A stretch of DNA of 64,000 nucleotides, taken from positions 1-64,000 of the forward strand of contig NZ_VIUE01000017.1 of the NCBI RefSeq assembly GCF_007828215.1. Reading direction: 5' to 3'. Origin of the DNA: Pseudomonas sp. SJZ074. GTDB lineage: Bacteria > Pseudomonadota > Gammaproteobacteria > Pseudomonadales > Pseudomonadaceae. The translations under genes were made by a program, and so were the position numbers. Positions 17,091 through 24,728 of this stretch are shown here, in pieces. Each line of letters starts with the position of its first letter. Position 1 is the first letter of the stretch. The notes under the pieces are model-generated. The model had not been told where the DNA came from, ran no database searches, and saw only the letters and a program-made list of their open reading frames with translations.

Positions 17091-18431
17091 CTACAGGATG
17101 CTCAGCGGATATTCGACGATCAGCCGCACCTCATCCACATCGCTGTCAAACGAGCTGGAGCGATGGGTGGCTTGGCGCAGGCGCAAGGACAGGTCCTTGG
17201 CCGAGCCCGACTGGACCACGTATTTGGCTTCGATATCGCGCTCCCATTGCTTCTCGTCGTCGGCTCCGGCACGGAAATAGGCACCGTTGGGATCGGCCTT
17301 GGTGAAGTCGATCTGGTCACCCTTGACGTAGCGGGTCATGAGGCTCAGGCCCGGAACCCCGAAACTGGCCATGTCGATGTCGTAGCGGATCTGCATGGAG
17401 CGCTCATTGGGACTGTTGAAGTCGGAGTACTGCACCGAATTCGCCAACCAGATCGAGTCGACACCGATGTAGTCGAAGGTTTCGTCGCCATCAATCTTCT
17501 GGTAGGCCAGGCTGACCTTGTGCGGGCCGAAGGTGTAGGCGGCTTTGGCCGACCAACTGGTGGTGTCGATCTTGCCGGCGCGGGCTTGCCCCTCGTCGTT
17601 GGTCTTGTAGGCGCTCAGGCCGAAGTTCAATGACTGCTTGTCGGCCAACGGCAGGGTGTAGGAAGCGCTGCCGAAGTACTGGCGCCAGACCTCTTCGGCT
17701 CTGCTGGTGTAGGCCATCAGGCGCAGGTTATCGCTGACCTTGTAGGAGCCGCCGACGAAGTCGACGCTGTCGGCTTCGACACCCGCATAGCTGGTGACCA
17801 GCTTGTCATTGGAGTTGGTCGAGTTCCTGCCGTTGTACGCGGTGAAATGACCGGCCTCGAGGAAAAGATCATCGAACTCTTTGCTCGACAGCTGGAAGCC
17901 GGTGGCCACTTCCGGCAACAAGCGGTTGTCACCCATGGCGAATACCGGGGCGGTCGGTCGCTGTTCGCCGTACTTCAGCACAGTGGAGGAGATGCGCATT
18001 TTCACTGCACCACCGAGCTCCCCGTAGGAGTCCGGCACATCAGCGTCGGAGGTTCGGTTGTTGCTGATCGGCAGCAGGCCGTTGCCGACCCGACCGCGGC
18101 CGGTATCCAACTTGATCCCGCCGTAAGCGAAGGCATCAGCACCGAAGCCGACGGTGCCCTGGGTGAAGCCTGATGCGAAGTTGAGCATGGCACCCTGTGC
18201 CCACTCTTCACGGTAGCCATTGCGTTCACTGGCCGGCTTGGCGCCGTTGGTGCCCTGACTGTTGCTGCCGCCGTTGCGCAAGTCGCGGTTCATGTAGAAG
18301 TTGCGGTTGAGCAAATTCAGGCTGCTCTCCTCGATAAACCCCTTGGCTTCCTCCTGCTGGCCGGCGACGGCCAGTTGCGAGGCCGTGGCAGTGACGGCCA
18401 GGGCGAGACAGCTGTGTTTCACGACGTTCAT
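17091..18431 (-). CDS. OprD-family outer-membrane porin
   Basis: The 446-residue protein has a signal peptide (MNVVKHSCLALAVTATASQLAVA) and a mature start GFIEESSLNLLNRNFYMNRDLR, the hallmark of OprD (OccD/OccK) porins. These are 18-stranded channels for basic amino acids, dipeptides or organic acids in Pseudomonas. SSKEFDDLFLEAGHFTAYNGRNSTNS and MQIRYDIDMASFGVPGLSLMTRYVKGDQID are family signatures, and the protein ends in a beta strand (LIVEYPLSIL). It is monocistronic with its own terminator. Its promoter matches that of the GNAT-cupin operon, and it sits at the edge of an amino acid catabolic island, so it may admit the island's substrate. Confidence 0.92.
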   Translation of the reverse strand: MNVVKHSCLALAVTATASQLAVAGQQEEAKGFIEESSLNLLNRNFYMNRDLRNGGSNSQGTNGAKPASERNGYREEWAQGAMLNFASGFTQGTVGFGADAFAYGGIKLDTGRGRVGNGLLPISNNRTSDADVPDSYGELGGAVKMRISSTVLKYGEQRPTAPVFAMGDNRLLPEVATGFQLSSKEFDDLFLEAGHFTAYNGRNSTNSNDKLVTSYAGVEADSVDFVGGSYKVSDNLRLMAYTSRAEEVWRQYFGSASYTLPLADKQSLNFGLSAYKTNDEGQARAGKIDTTSWSAKAAYTFGPHKVSLAYQKIDGDETFDYIGVDSIWLANSVQYSDFNSPNERSMQIRYDIDMASFGVPGLSLMTRYVKGDQIDFTKADPNGAYFRAGADDEKQWERDIEAKYVVQSGSAKDLSLRLRQATHRSSSFDSDVDEVRLIVEYPLSIL

Positions 18432-18592
18432 GGGGTAACTCCATTGGTTTTTTTATTGGTTTTCGTTGCCCTTACGGTGGACAACGCGTCTGCGGCAGAA
18501 CCGGCTCCTGGGCAAACCCGCGAGAATGAAGAGCCCTGCCGGCGACCTCGTTGCATTGGCAGTCCGTCCTCTGTTGCCCTGGGAGCGGTGGC

Positions 18593-18648
18593 TGTATCGC
18601 AGCTGTCGCCAGGCCTGACAAGGGGCTGAAAGTAATTCGGCAGATTGC
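18593..18648 (-). promoter_or_regulatory. Promoter and putative operator of the OprD gene
   Basis: On the minus strand there is AATCTGCCGAATTA upstream of TTGTCA (-35, 18621-18616), 17 bases, then GATACA (-10, 18598-18593). Operator-to-promoter spacing is identical to that of the element at 16862-16920. The 440-bp gap 18432-18871 holds this, a long leader of about 150 bases for the porin transcript, and the terminator of the FAD gene; no gene is seen in it. Confidence 0.55.
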
Positions 18649-18824
18649 ATAAAAGATGGCGTGACAGACCGCATCTACGGCTCGAATCGAGGGCAACGCC
18701 GGCAGCAAATGTCGGCTGGTTTTTCGGGGATAGAAGCTTGGTTGTCGCCTGGCCGAATAGGTTTTCACCGTTCTGGGGAGCAGTGCATGTCTGGTTTTTT
18801 GCGGGGTAGGTGGTTCTAACGGAC

Positions 18825-18852
18825 AAAAAAAAGCGGGAACAAAGCTCCCGCC
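18825..18852 (-). terminator. Rho-independent terminator of the FAD oxidoreductase gene
   Basis: On the minus strand GCGGGAGC, TTT, GTTCCCGC is followed by eight T. It starts about 20 bp after the stop codon at 18872. Confidence 0.92.
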
Positions 18853-18871
18853 AAACAACGAAGAACGATTG

Positions 18872-20197
18872 TCAGAAGTCGGAGACCTTGCCCCAAACAC
18901 CTCTGTTCAAACGGGCAAGTGAATATTGAGTGTGGTCCACAAACGGCCGCGTACCGGACGCGAGTTCGGCAATCAGGCGCCCGGCACCGGGGCCGATGCC
19001 GAAGCCGTGACCCGAAAAGCCGGCCGCCAGGATGAAGCCGGGCAGGTTCTGTGCTTCGTCGATAACCGGCACACCGTCGGGAGTGCTGTCGATATAGCCT
19101 GCCCAACCTGCCTGAATGGGCACGCTGCCCAGGGCGGGTAACAACCGACGTGCACGGGCAAGGGTTTCTTTCAGGATGGCATCTGAGGGGCGAGGATCGA
19201 GGATACGAATGCGCTCCATCGGTGTAGGTCGGTCGAGCGCCCATTTGCGGCGCGTCTCGTGTCCATATTGCCAACCTTGCAGATCACCGGGCGAGAGCAT
19301 TTGCCAGCGCTTGGCGAACATCGGCAGAAAGTACGATGAGAACCGAAGCTGCTGTGGCGTCGGATCCACGCAGGCCCGTCCGGAAATAGCCAGCGTATAG
19401 CCGCCGTCCCCGCGCCGGGTGACGGTCACATCGCTGGTATGCAGCGTGTCGGGAAGCCCCTGGGCCCCCGGCATGACCGACATGATGCTCGATCGCACCG
19501 ACGCCTGGGGAAAGCGAATGCCGAGCTGGGCACAGAAGGAAGAGGCCCAGGCGCCGCCAGCCATCACCACCTGACGGGTCTTGATCACGCCCTTTTCCGT
19601 GATGACCCCCGACACCCGTCCGGCTTCGGTCTCGACGCCGCGGGCTGCGCAGAATTGGTGTATCGAGCCGCCATGCTTGATCACGCCCTTGGCAATCAGT
19701 GGGGCCGCCCGCGATGGGTCAGCGATGCCGTCGGACGGCGAAAACACGCCCCCCAACCAGGGCTTGCCGGTGGCAGCGCCGCGTTGCGTGGCTTCGGCGC
19801 CGCTCAGCATATGAGTCGTGACGCCCTGGGTGAGCGCGAAGTCGCGCCATTTGGCCCAACCGTCCAGTTCGGCCTGGCTGTCCGAGAGATAGAACAATCC
19901 ACAGCGGCGAAAGCCCAGGTCCTCGTTCAGGTCAGCGGTGATCTCCTCCCAGAGCGCGAGACTTCTGGTCGATAACGGCAGCTCGCGGGCGTCGCGGTTC
20001 TGCTGACGGCACCAACCCCAATTGCGGCTGGATTGCTCGGCACCTATGCGGCCCTTCTCGATGACAGCAACGCTCATACCCTGACGGGCCATGAAATAGG
20101 CGGCGCATACGCCGATGATACCGCCGCCGATGACGACAGCATCGGCGCTTTGCGGCAGCTGCGGTGTGGACGCAATGGTTATCAAGGGGGCCGGCAT
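18872..20197 (-). CDS. FAD-dependent amino acid oxidase/dehydrogenase-like protein (DAO family)
   Basis: The 441-residue flavoprotein starts with an FAD-binding dinucleotide fold (DAVVIGGGIIGVCAAYFMARQGMSVAVIEKG) followed by the DAO-family motif RIGAEQSSRNWGWCRQQNRD, and ends with GFILAAGFSGHGFGIGPGAGRLIAELASG. Such enzymes oxidise D-amino acids, glycine derivatives or opine-like secondary amines. The ATG at 20197 has a GGAGA site. It is divergent from the ornithine-cyclodeaminase-like gene across a 469-bp region containing copies of the recurrent island motif. The substrate is unknown, but the location suggests the same pathway. Confidence 0.87.
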   Translation of the reverse strand: MPAPLITIASTPQLPQSADAVVIGGGIIGVCAAYFMARQGMSVAVIEKGRIGAEQSSRNWGWCRQQNRDARELPLSTRSLALWEEITADLNEDLGFRRCGLFYLSDSQAELDGWAKWRDFALTQGVTTHMLSGAEATQRGAATGKPWLGGVFSPSDGIADPSRAAPLIAKGVIKHGGSIHQFCAARGVETEAGRVSGVITEKGVIKTRQVVMAGGAWASSFCAQLGIRFPQASVRSSIMSVMPGAQGLPDTLHTSDVTVTRRGDGGYTLAISGRACVDPTPQQLRFSSYFLPMFAKRWQMLSPGDLQGWQYGHETRRKWALDRPTPMERIRILDPRPSDAILKETLARARRLLPALGSVPIQAGWAGYIDSTPDGVPVIDEAQNLPGFILAAGFSGHGFGIGPGAGRLIAELASGTRPFVDHTQYSLARLNRGVWGKVSDF

Positions 20198-20666
20198 TCT
20201 ATTCTCCTGAGCCTGGAGCCTATGGGTTTATCGCTTTGTAGTGAGCAATGCAGCCATTGCCATTGTTGATCCCATAGTAGACATCTGGACCCGAGAGGAC
20301 TGCCGTATTGGATGTGCGCAATCGCAGGATCGGGCGTTTTCGGAGGGGGGGTCGAAAGTTTCTGCCGTGTTGACCGGAATGATCCATGCGGCAGGCACAG
20401 TGGCCTCAGCAGCGAATGTTCCATCCGCCACTTACTGCTTGTCTTTGGGAGCGTTAGCTTTCGTCGCAGAGAATGAAAAAGGCCGGAAGTTGCTTATTTC
20501 CAGGGTATCCGGAATTTTCTGCTGAGCGCTCGGCAGCATAATGATTACAGGCAAACGGGTAATGCACTCTCGTTGAGCTCGCGCCTGAGCAGGGTGAGCA
20601 GACTCGGCTTGGGAGCCTGTGCGTGAACCTGACTGATGCTCATCCAATCACAGCGAGTTGGTGTAG
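20198..20666. promoter_or_regulatory. Divergent regulatory region with two motif copies
   Basis: No convincing gene is present. The region carries TTCTGCCG at 20360-20367 and GGAATTTTCTGCTG at 20511-20524, two versions of the element that recurs in the island's other intergenic regions. It must contain the promoters of the FAD gene (leftward) and of the OCD/dehydratase operon (rightward), but I cannot assign them with certainty. Confidence 0.45.
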
Positions 20667-21656
20667 ATGAAAACATTGCTTCTGACTAAAGAAGAAGTCG
20701 GCAAATTGATCTCCATGCAGGAAGTCATCGGTACGGTGGAAGAAGCGTACAAGGCCTTCTGCAGTGGACAGGTGATACAGCCTGACTACATCGGCATACA
20801 TCTCCCGGCGCCTCGCGGAGAAATCGACTTCAAGGTCGGTTACTGCAAGAGCAACGAAATGATCTCGATGAAAGCCTCTTCCGGAGGCTTTCTCGACAAT
20901 CCGACGGCACACGGCGTGCCTAATGGCATGGGCTCCATTCTCCTGTTCGATGCCAGGAGCTGCGCGCTGATCTGCGTCATGGACGGAAGTCTGCTCACCG
21001 GTCTCCGGACGGGGGCGTCGGGGGCCGTTTCAGTAAAGGCGTTGGCAAGGAAGAACGCGAAGAAAATCACCACCATCGGTACAGGGAACCAGGCCCGGAT
21101 GCAGATCCGGGCCATCAGCCTGGTGATGCAGATCGAAGAGATCCATGCGTGGAGCAGAAACCCCGAGGCGCTCGCCCGATTCAAAATGGATATCGAAGGC
21201 GAATTCGACATTCCAGTGATTCTGGCCGACTCGAAGAAAGAGGCCGTCGAGCAGGCCGATATTCTGATCACGACCACTCGTGGCAAAGGCTCCCTGGTGG
21301 ATGCGAGCTGGGTGAAACCTGGAACCCATATCGTCGCCATAGGTACGGATATGAAAGGCAAGCAGGAGCTGGATCCTGAAATATTCAGGCACGCCAAGAT
21401 TGTCAACGACTCGATCTCACAGTGCATCGAAAAAGGCGAAACCTGGCATCCGCTGAACGCGAAGATCATCACCCAGGACGATATCCATGGTGAGCTCGGC
21501 GAGATACTGCTGGGCAGAAAACCTGGCCGGGAAAACGATGACGAAATTACCATCTTCGATTCCACGGGCATGGCCATACAGGACAATACCACTGCCGAAA
21601 AAATCTACCGCAATGCGCTGGAAAACAAGGTCGGGACTTTTTTTGCGTTCCTTTGA
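20667..21656 (+). CDS. Ornithine cyclodeaminase/mu-crystallin family protein
   Basis: The 329-residue protein belongs to the OCD/mu-crystallin family, NAD(P)-dependent enzymes that include ornithine cyclodeaminase, alanine dehydrogenase, ketimine reductases, EutC and iminosuccinate reductase. Visible features are the substrate-side segment GEIDFKVGYCKSNEMISMKASSGGF, GSLLTGLRTGASGAVSVKALARK, and the Rossmann fold KITTIGTGNQARMQIRA. It is followed 36 bp later by a threonine-dehydratase-like gene. The same pairing occurs in ectoine utilisation (EutC/EutB) and the beta-hydroxyaspartate cycle (BhcD/BhcB), so imine reduction or cyclisation linked to a dehydratase product is likely. The exact reaction is unknown. 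Confidence 0.88.
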   Translation: MKTLLLTKEEVGKLISMQEVIGTVEEAYKAFCSGQVIQPDYIGIHLPAPRGEIDFKVGYCKSNEMISMKASSGGFLDNPTAHGVPNGMGSILLFDARSCALICVMDGSLLTGLRTGASGAVSVKALARKNAKKITTIGTGNQARMQIRAISLVMQIEEIHAWSRNPEALARFKMDIEGEFDIPVILADSKKEAVEQADILITTTRGKGSLVDASWVKPGTHIVAIGTDMKGKQELDPEIFRHAKIVNDSISQCIEKGETWHPLNAKIITQDDIHGELGEILLGRKPGRENDDEITIFDSTGMAIQDNTTAEKIYRNALENKVGTFFAFL

Positions 21657-21692
21657 ATTGTGATTTTTCGACAGTACGGAGAGAGAACATCC

Positions 21693-22664
21693 ATGCGTGA
21701 CTATCCAACCATCCAGGACATTCGAGAAGCCCAGGAACGGCTGAAACCCCATGTCAGACATACGCCGCTACTGCGTGCGGAGAAAATAGAGAAAGCGGCG
21801 GGTTGTCAGCTCTACCTCAAGCCTGAAACCCTGCAGATCACCGGGGCGTTCAAGATTCGCGGTGCGTTGAACAAAACGCTCTCGATGCCCAGGGAGGCGA
21901 TCGCCAACGGCATCATTGCCACGTCTTCCGGCAATCACGCCCAAGGGCTCGCCTACGCTGCTCGCATGCTGGGTGTGAAAGCATTCCTGGTGCTTCCGGT
22001 TACCACGCCGAAAATCAAGATCGCCAATACGGAAGCCTTGGGTGCCGAGGTCATTCTGTTCGATGGCGACAATTTGGCACGCTGGAAGAGAGTGTATGAA
22101 ATTGCCGCAGAGAACGGCTATACAGTCGTCCATGGCTTCGAAGACCCTGTGGTGATGGCCGGTCAGGGAACGATAGGCTGCGAGATCCTGGAGGATCTGG
22201 AGGATGTGGACACGGTCATTGTCCCAATGGGCGGTGGCGGTCTGATTTCCGGCATCGCCACCGCAATCAAGGAGACCAAGCCATCGGTGCGGGTCGTCGG
22301 CGCGGAGCCAGCGCTGACCCCCAAGTACTATCACAGCCGATTGAACAAGCAGCGCACCACGCTTCCCTTGAAGAACACCATTGCCGACGGCTTGCGGTTG
22401 AGTGTGCCGGGGCAGAACCCCTATCCCATCATCGAGCGCTACGTGGATGAGATCGTGCTGGTCGAGGACGAGCACATCATTCAAGGCATGCGTGTCCTGG
22501 CCAAGGACGCGAAACTGATCGCCGAGCCCGCCGCTTCGATCGGCATCGGCGCGCTGTTGGCGGGCGTCGTCAAGGTCAGGCCGGATGAAAAAGTCTGCGT
22601 GGTATTGACCGGCGGCAACTGGGACCTGTGCGACCTTGCCGAGATCTACCAGGCTGGCGAGTAA
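21693..22664 (+). CDS. PLP-dependent threonine/hydroxyaspartate dehydratase-like enzyme
   Basis: The 323-residue enzyme is a fold-type II PLP protein of the IlvA/TdcB/serine racemase group without a C-terminal ACT domain. The PLP Lys is in QITGAFKIRGALNK, the asparagine loop is SSGNHAQGLAYAA, and the phosphate-binding loop is PMGGGGLISGIATA. The ATG at 21693 has a GGAGAGA site. Relatives include catabolic threonine dehydratase, EutB of hydroxyectoine use and hydroxyaspartate dehydratases (BhcB). The adjoining OCD-family gene favours a hydroxy-amino-acid dehydratase whose imine product is handled by the partner. A terminator follows. Confidence 0.88.
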   Translation: MRDYPTIQDIREAQERLKPHVRHTPLLRAEKIEKAAGCQLYLKPETLQITGAFKIRGALNKTLSMPREAIANGIIATSSGNHAQGLAYAARMLGVKAFLVLPVTTPKIKIANTEALGAEVILFDGDNLARWKRVYEIAAENGYTVVHGFEDPVVMAGQGTIGCEILEDLEDVDTVIVPMGGGGLISGIATAIKETKPSVRVVGAEPALTPKYYHSRLNKQRTTLPLKNTIADGLRLSVPGQNPYPIIERYVDEIVLVEDEHIIQGMRVLAKDAKLIAEPAASIGIGALLAGVVKVRPDEKVCVVLTGGNWDLCDLAEIYQAGE

Positions 22665-22731
22665 ACCTTTCGACACGCGCGGTGGATAGCCTGCCTGTGA
22701 AGCCGTAGAGGTATCGCGAACTGACGCTGAC

Positions 22732-22757
22732 GAACGCCCCTTCCTGATGGAGGGGCG
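22732..22757 (+). terminator. Rho-independent terminator of the OCD/dehydratase operon
   Basis: AACGCCCC, TTCCTGATGG, AGGGGCGTT and a run of T form a textbook terminator about 70 bp after the dehydratase stop. Confidence 0.92.
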
Positions 22758-22847
22758 TTTTTTTTCTGAATCAGAATGGGGCAGCCGTTCTATCCGGGCT
22801 CGGCAACGTGGACCGCAGATCCTGTCAGACAGGCTTCGGATCGAAAA

Positions 22848-22857
22848 GGAATCTGCC
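22848..22857 (+). promoter_or_regulatory. Recurrent island motif GGAATCTGCC upstream of the HAD-kinase operon
   Basis: An exact GGAATCTGCC, 90 bp before the GTG start of the HAD gene. The same ten bases occur in inverted form at 47511-47520, and near copies precede other island genes. Its role as operator is inferred from recurrence only. Confidence 0.4.
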
Positions 22858-22947
22858 TGAGTCTCACCGCAATAGAGCATTTCCGTAGGGCTGATATTCA
22901 TAGACTTGTAGTCACCAACTGTCATCCACATCCAGGAGATCGACCAA

Positions 22948-23652
22948 GTGACCTACAAACCGAAATACATCAGTTTTGATTGCTACGGAACGCTCATCAA
23001 CTTCGAAATGGGTCCGACGGCCAGAAAGCTTTTTGAAGATCGTGTTCCGAGCGATCGGATGCCGGCTTTCCTGCGCAGTTTCAGCTTCTACCGCCTGGAT
23101 GAAGTGCTCGGCGAGTGGAAGCCATTCTTTGACGTCGTTCAGAACGCCATTGAGCGCACCTGTAAGAAGCACGGTGTCGAGTATCGTCCTTCCGATGCGC
23201 TCGCCTTGTACGAGGCTGTACCGACCTGGCAGCCCCATCCGAATGTCGTCGAGACGCTGACGGCAATCGCTGCGCATATCCCGCTGGTGATCCTGTCGAA
23301 CTCGATGGTCGATCTGATTCCCCATAGCGTCGCTCACCTCAAGGCACCTTTCCACGCGGCCTACACCGCCGAAGAGGCCCGCGCCTACAAGCCTCGGGCG
23401 CAGATGTTCGAATACATGTTCGATCAACTCGGCTGCGGACCCGAGCAGATGATGCACGTCTCATCGAGTTTTCGTTATGACCTGATGACGGCCTCGGATC
23501 TGGGGTTCATGGCCAAGGCCTTTATCGATCGTGGACACGAGCCTGCGTGTGACGGCTATGGTGTTGATCGGTTAACCGATATTCGCCAACTTCCCGGCTT
23601 GCTTGGCCTCGACTGCCTGGCCCAGGCTCCCGCGATGAAACGGGGCGCGTGA
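22948..23652 (+). CDS. HAD type II (2-haloacid dehalogenase-like) hydrolase, copy 3
   Basis: The 234-residue protein begins with GTG (AGGAG site ten bases upstream). Its HAD motif I is FDCYGTL: the nucleophile Asp is present but the second Asp of phosphatases is Tyr, as in L-2-haloacid dehalogenases. LVILSNSM gives motif II, ARAYKPRAQMFEYM the motif III Lys, and HVSSSFRYDLMTA the last motif, where dehalogenases have SSNxWD. It is a diverged paralogue of the genes at 26891 and 30750. Its stop overlaps the kinase start (TGATG), making it the first gene of the HAD-kinase-lyase-Lrp operon. Confidence 0.88.
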   Translation: MTYKPKYISFDCYGTLINFEMGPTARKLFEDRVPSDRMPAFLRSFSFYRLDEVLGEWKPFFDVVQNAIERTCKKHGVEYRPSDALALYEAVPTWQPHPNVVETLTAIAAHIPLVILSNSMVDLIPHSVAHLKAPFHAAYTAEEARAYKPRAQMFEYMFDQLGCGPEQMMHVSSSFRYDLMTASDLGFMAKAFIDRGHEPACDGYGVDRLTDIRQLPGLLGLDCLAQAPAMKRGA

Positions 23653-24728
23653 TGGAGGAGAATCCCCCGATTACGGCTGCTGCGTTGAGCACGGCAGTAC
23701 CCAGCCTTGCCCCGGACGAAGTGGGAGCCCTGGTCCGGTGTCTCTATGGTATCGATGGCCGTGTCAAGTCCCTGGTGGGCGAGCGCGACCAGAACTGCCG
23801 CATAGAGACCGACGACGGCAGGCGTTACGTCGTCAAGATCAGCAATCCATCCGAGCCGGTTTCGGTGGTTGATTTCCAGATCGCGGCGCTTGAACACATT
23901 GCCCGCGTGGCGCCCGAGCTGGTGGTGCCCCGCGTGGTGCGCACGCTTGGCGGACAGGCGCGTGACGCTGTAATGCTGACCGACGGGGGTTGGACCACCG
24001 TGCGGATGCTGACTTATCTCGACGGCGTCCAGATCCGGGATACCGTGCGGACCGCCGCACAGCGTCGGGCGATGGGGACGTTGCTGGCCAGGCTGAACCT
24101 CGCGCTGCGGGAATTCACCCATCCTTCGGCGACGCATGATCTGCTCTGGAACGTTTGCGCAGCACACCGGCTGGCAGCCAGGCTTAGTGATATCGTGGAC
24201 ACCCCGCGTCGCGCGCTCGCCGAGTCGTTCATGACGCGTTTCACCGAGTATGTCCTGCCGCATCTGGCCTCGGTGAGGTCACAGGTGATCCACAACGACT
24301 ACCACCTCTACAACGTGCTGGTCGCCCCTGAGGATCACGAGCGCATGGTGGGGATCATCGACTTCGGCGACATGCTGCATGCGCCACTGGTCGGTGAGGT
24401 CGCGACGGCGGCGGCTTTCCACATGAGCGGCACAGCCGACCCGTTCGAGGGGGCGGCGCAGTTCGTCGGCGCCTACCATGCGGCGCTGCCGCTGAGCGAG
24501 CTGGAGCAGGAGATCGTCGCCGACCTCATGGCCACGCGTCATCTCATCACAGTGTTGATTTCGGAGTGGCGGGCCAAGCGTTACCCCGAGAACCGGGCCT
24601 ACATCATGCGCCACAACCCGGCAGCATGGGAGGCGTTGTCCCGGATGGCCGATCTTTCCCGCGCCGAGGCGCGCGACCGATTACTGACTGAAGTACGAAA
24701 AGGACAAGCCGATGAAAAGCACCACTGA
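23652..24728 (+). CDS. Aminoglycoside-phosphotransferase-fold kinase, hydroxylysine-kinase-like
   Basis: The 358-residue kinase has the APH fold: glycine-rich strand and Lys62 in RRYVVKISNP, catalytic loop VIHNDYHLYNVLV with Asp216 and Asn221, and the metal Asp in GIIDFGDMLHAPLVGEVA (about 234-251). The VGERDQNCRI stretch and the HAPLVGE ending are typical of the hydroxylysine kinase (HYKK/AGPHD1) branch. Such kinases phosphorylate the hydroxyl of an amino alcohol. Its 3' end overlaps by 17 bp with the gene for a class III PLP enzyme of the phospho-lyase type, which would take the product. The substrate is inferred, not shown. Confidence 0.82.
   Translation: MEENPPITAAALSTAVPSLAPDEVGALVRCLYGIDGRVKSLVGERDQNCRIETDDGRRYVVKISNPSEPVSVVDFQIAALEHIARVAPELVVPRVVRTLGGQARDAVMLTDGGWTTVRMLTYLDGVQIRDTVRTAAQRRAMGTLLARLNLALREFTHPSATHDLLWNVCAAHRLAARLSDIVDTPRRALAESFMTRFTEYVLPHLASVRSQVIHNDYHLYNVLVAPEDHERMVGIIDFGDMLHAPLVGEVATAAAFHMSGTADPFEGAAQFVGAYHAALPLSELEQEIVADLMATRHLITVLISEWRAKRYPENRAYIMRHNPAAWEALSRMADLSRAEARDRLLTEVRKGQADEKHH

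Noticed and set aside
20241..20525. Possible 94-residue protein in the divergent region
   Set aside because: No convincing ribosome binding site, no recognisable fold, and it overlaps likely regulatory sites.
20667..22664. Ectoine utilisation genes eutC and eutB
   Set aside because: The pair is similar, but the other expected utilisation genes (for example doeA-type hydrolase, EhuABCD-like uptake) are absent, so symbols were not assigned.
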